Shown: positions 6,305-6,334 of the stretch, piece after piece | How the letters are laid out: every line of letters starts with the position of its first letter | Position numbering within the stretch: the first letter of the stretch is position 1 | Assembly: GCA_902766585.1 (NCBI GenBank) | Contig: CACXDV010000040.1 | Location: forward strand, 1 to 6,334 | DNA: 6,334 nucleotides | Direction: 5' to 3' | DNA from: an uncultured Ruminococcus sp. | GTDB lineage: Bacteria; Bacillota; Clostridia; Oscillospirales; Acutalibacteraceae | Notes under the pieces: model-generated | The model's input: the letters and a program-made list of their open reading frames with translations, nothing else | What the model was told of the DNA's origin: nothing | Database searches by the model: none | Program-made: the position numbers and the translations under genes

Positions 6305-6334
6305 TATGAGAGTTCGTCAACAAGCTTCTGGAGT
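6304..6334 (-). CDS. Putative 3' end of a convergent gene (partial, product unknown)
   Basis: One - strand frame entering from the right edge reads LQKLVDELS and then TAA (6304-6306). The short tail looks like the end of an amphipathic helix, a common protein C-terminus. The other two - strand frames are less protein-like: one stops after TPEAC and the other runs into the heptamer repeat. The stop codon abuts the right inverted-repeat arm, mirroring the dehydrogenase stop at the left arm. With only nine codons visible no family can be named, and the call rests largely on this symmetry. Confidence 0.4.
   Translation of the reverse strand, partial: LQKLVDELS

Noticed and set aside
6123..6323. 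66-codon - strand frame across the intergenic element
   Set aside because: Its N-terminal part is the translation of the heptamer repeats and the rest crosses both hairpins; it starts with TTG and no ribosome binding site. It looks like non-coding repeat DNA.
6306..6334. Possible + strand start (ATG at 6306) of a downstream gene
   Set aside because: The upstream bases are heptamer repeat without any Shine-Dalgarno sequence, and the - strand reading of the same bases gives a more plausible protein tail.

Overview
The window looks like chromosomal DNA from a low-to-moderate GC Firmicute, most likely a gut-type member of the Clostridia (Ruminococcus/Oscillospiraceae-like). This rests on protein flavour (a clostridial-style MurC), strong AGGAGG-type ribosome binding sites, a consensus SigA promoter and AT-rich spacers. 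The genus call is inference; no rRNA or other marker is present.

Layout: positions 1-223 are an AT-rich leader with a near-perfect SigA promoter (92-120). Five genes follow on the + strand with short gaps (34, 3, 26 and 39 nt) and no terminator between them, so they read as one operon: murC (peptidoglycan precursor synthesis), speD (S-adenosylmethionine decarboxylase), a speA-type PLP-dependent amino acid decarboxylase, speE (spermidine synthase) and a saccharopine-dehydrogenase-like gene best read as carboxy(nor)spermidine dehydrogenase. After the last stop codon comes a 263-bp non-coding block (6042-6304). It is bounded by heptamer-built inverted repeats and holds two strong hairpins, one of them a classical terminator. 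The final ~31 bases look like the 3' end of a convergent gene on the - strand.

How the genes work together: the SpeA-like enzyme would start putrescine synthesis, probably through agmatine; the agmatine-to-putrescine enzymes are not in the window. SpeD makes decarboxylated SAM, and SpeE moves its aminopropyl group onto putrescine to give spermidine. The last gene belongs to a different spermidine route, in which aspartate semialdehyde is condensed with a diamine and the product is decarboxylated by CANSDC/NspC. That partner is not adjacent. One operon therefore carries the complete SAM-dependent route plus the first half of the carboxyspermidine route, headed by a cell wall gene.

I see no phage, CRISPR, defence or toxin-antitoxin system. 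The coding genes are recognisable families; the least explained part is the 263-bp intergenic element.
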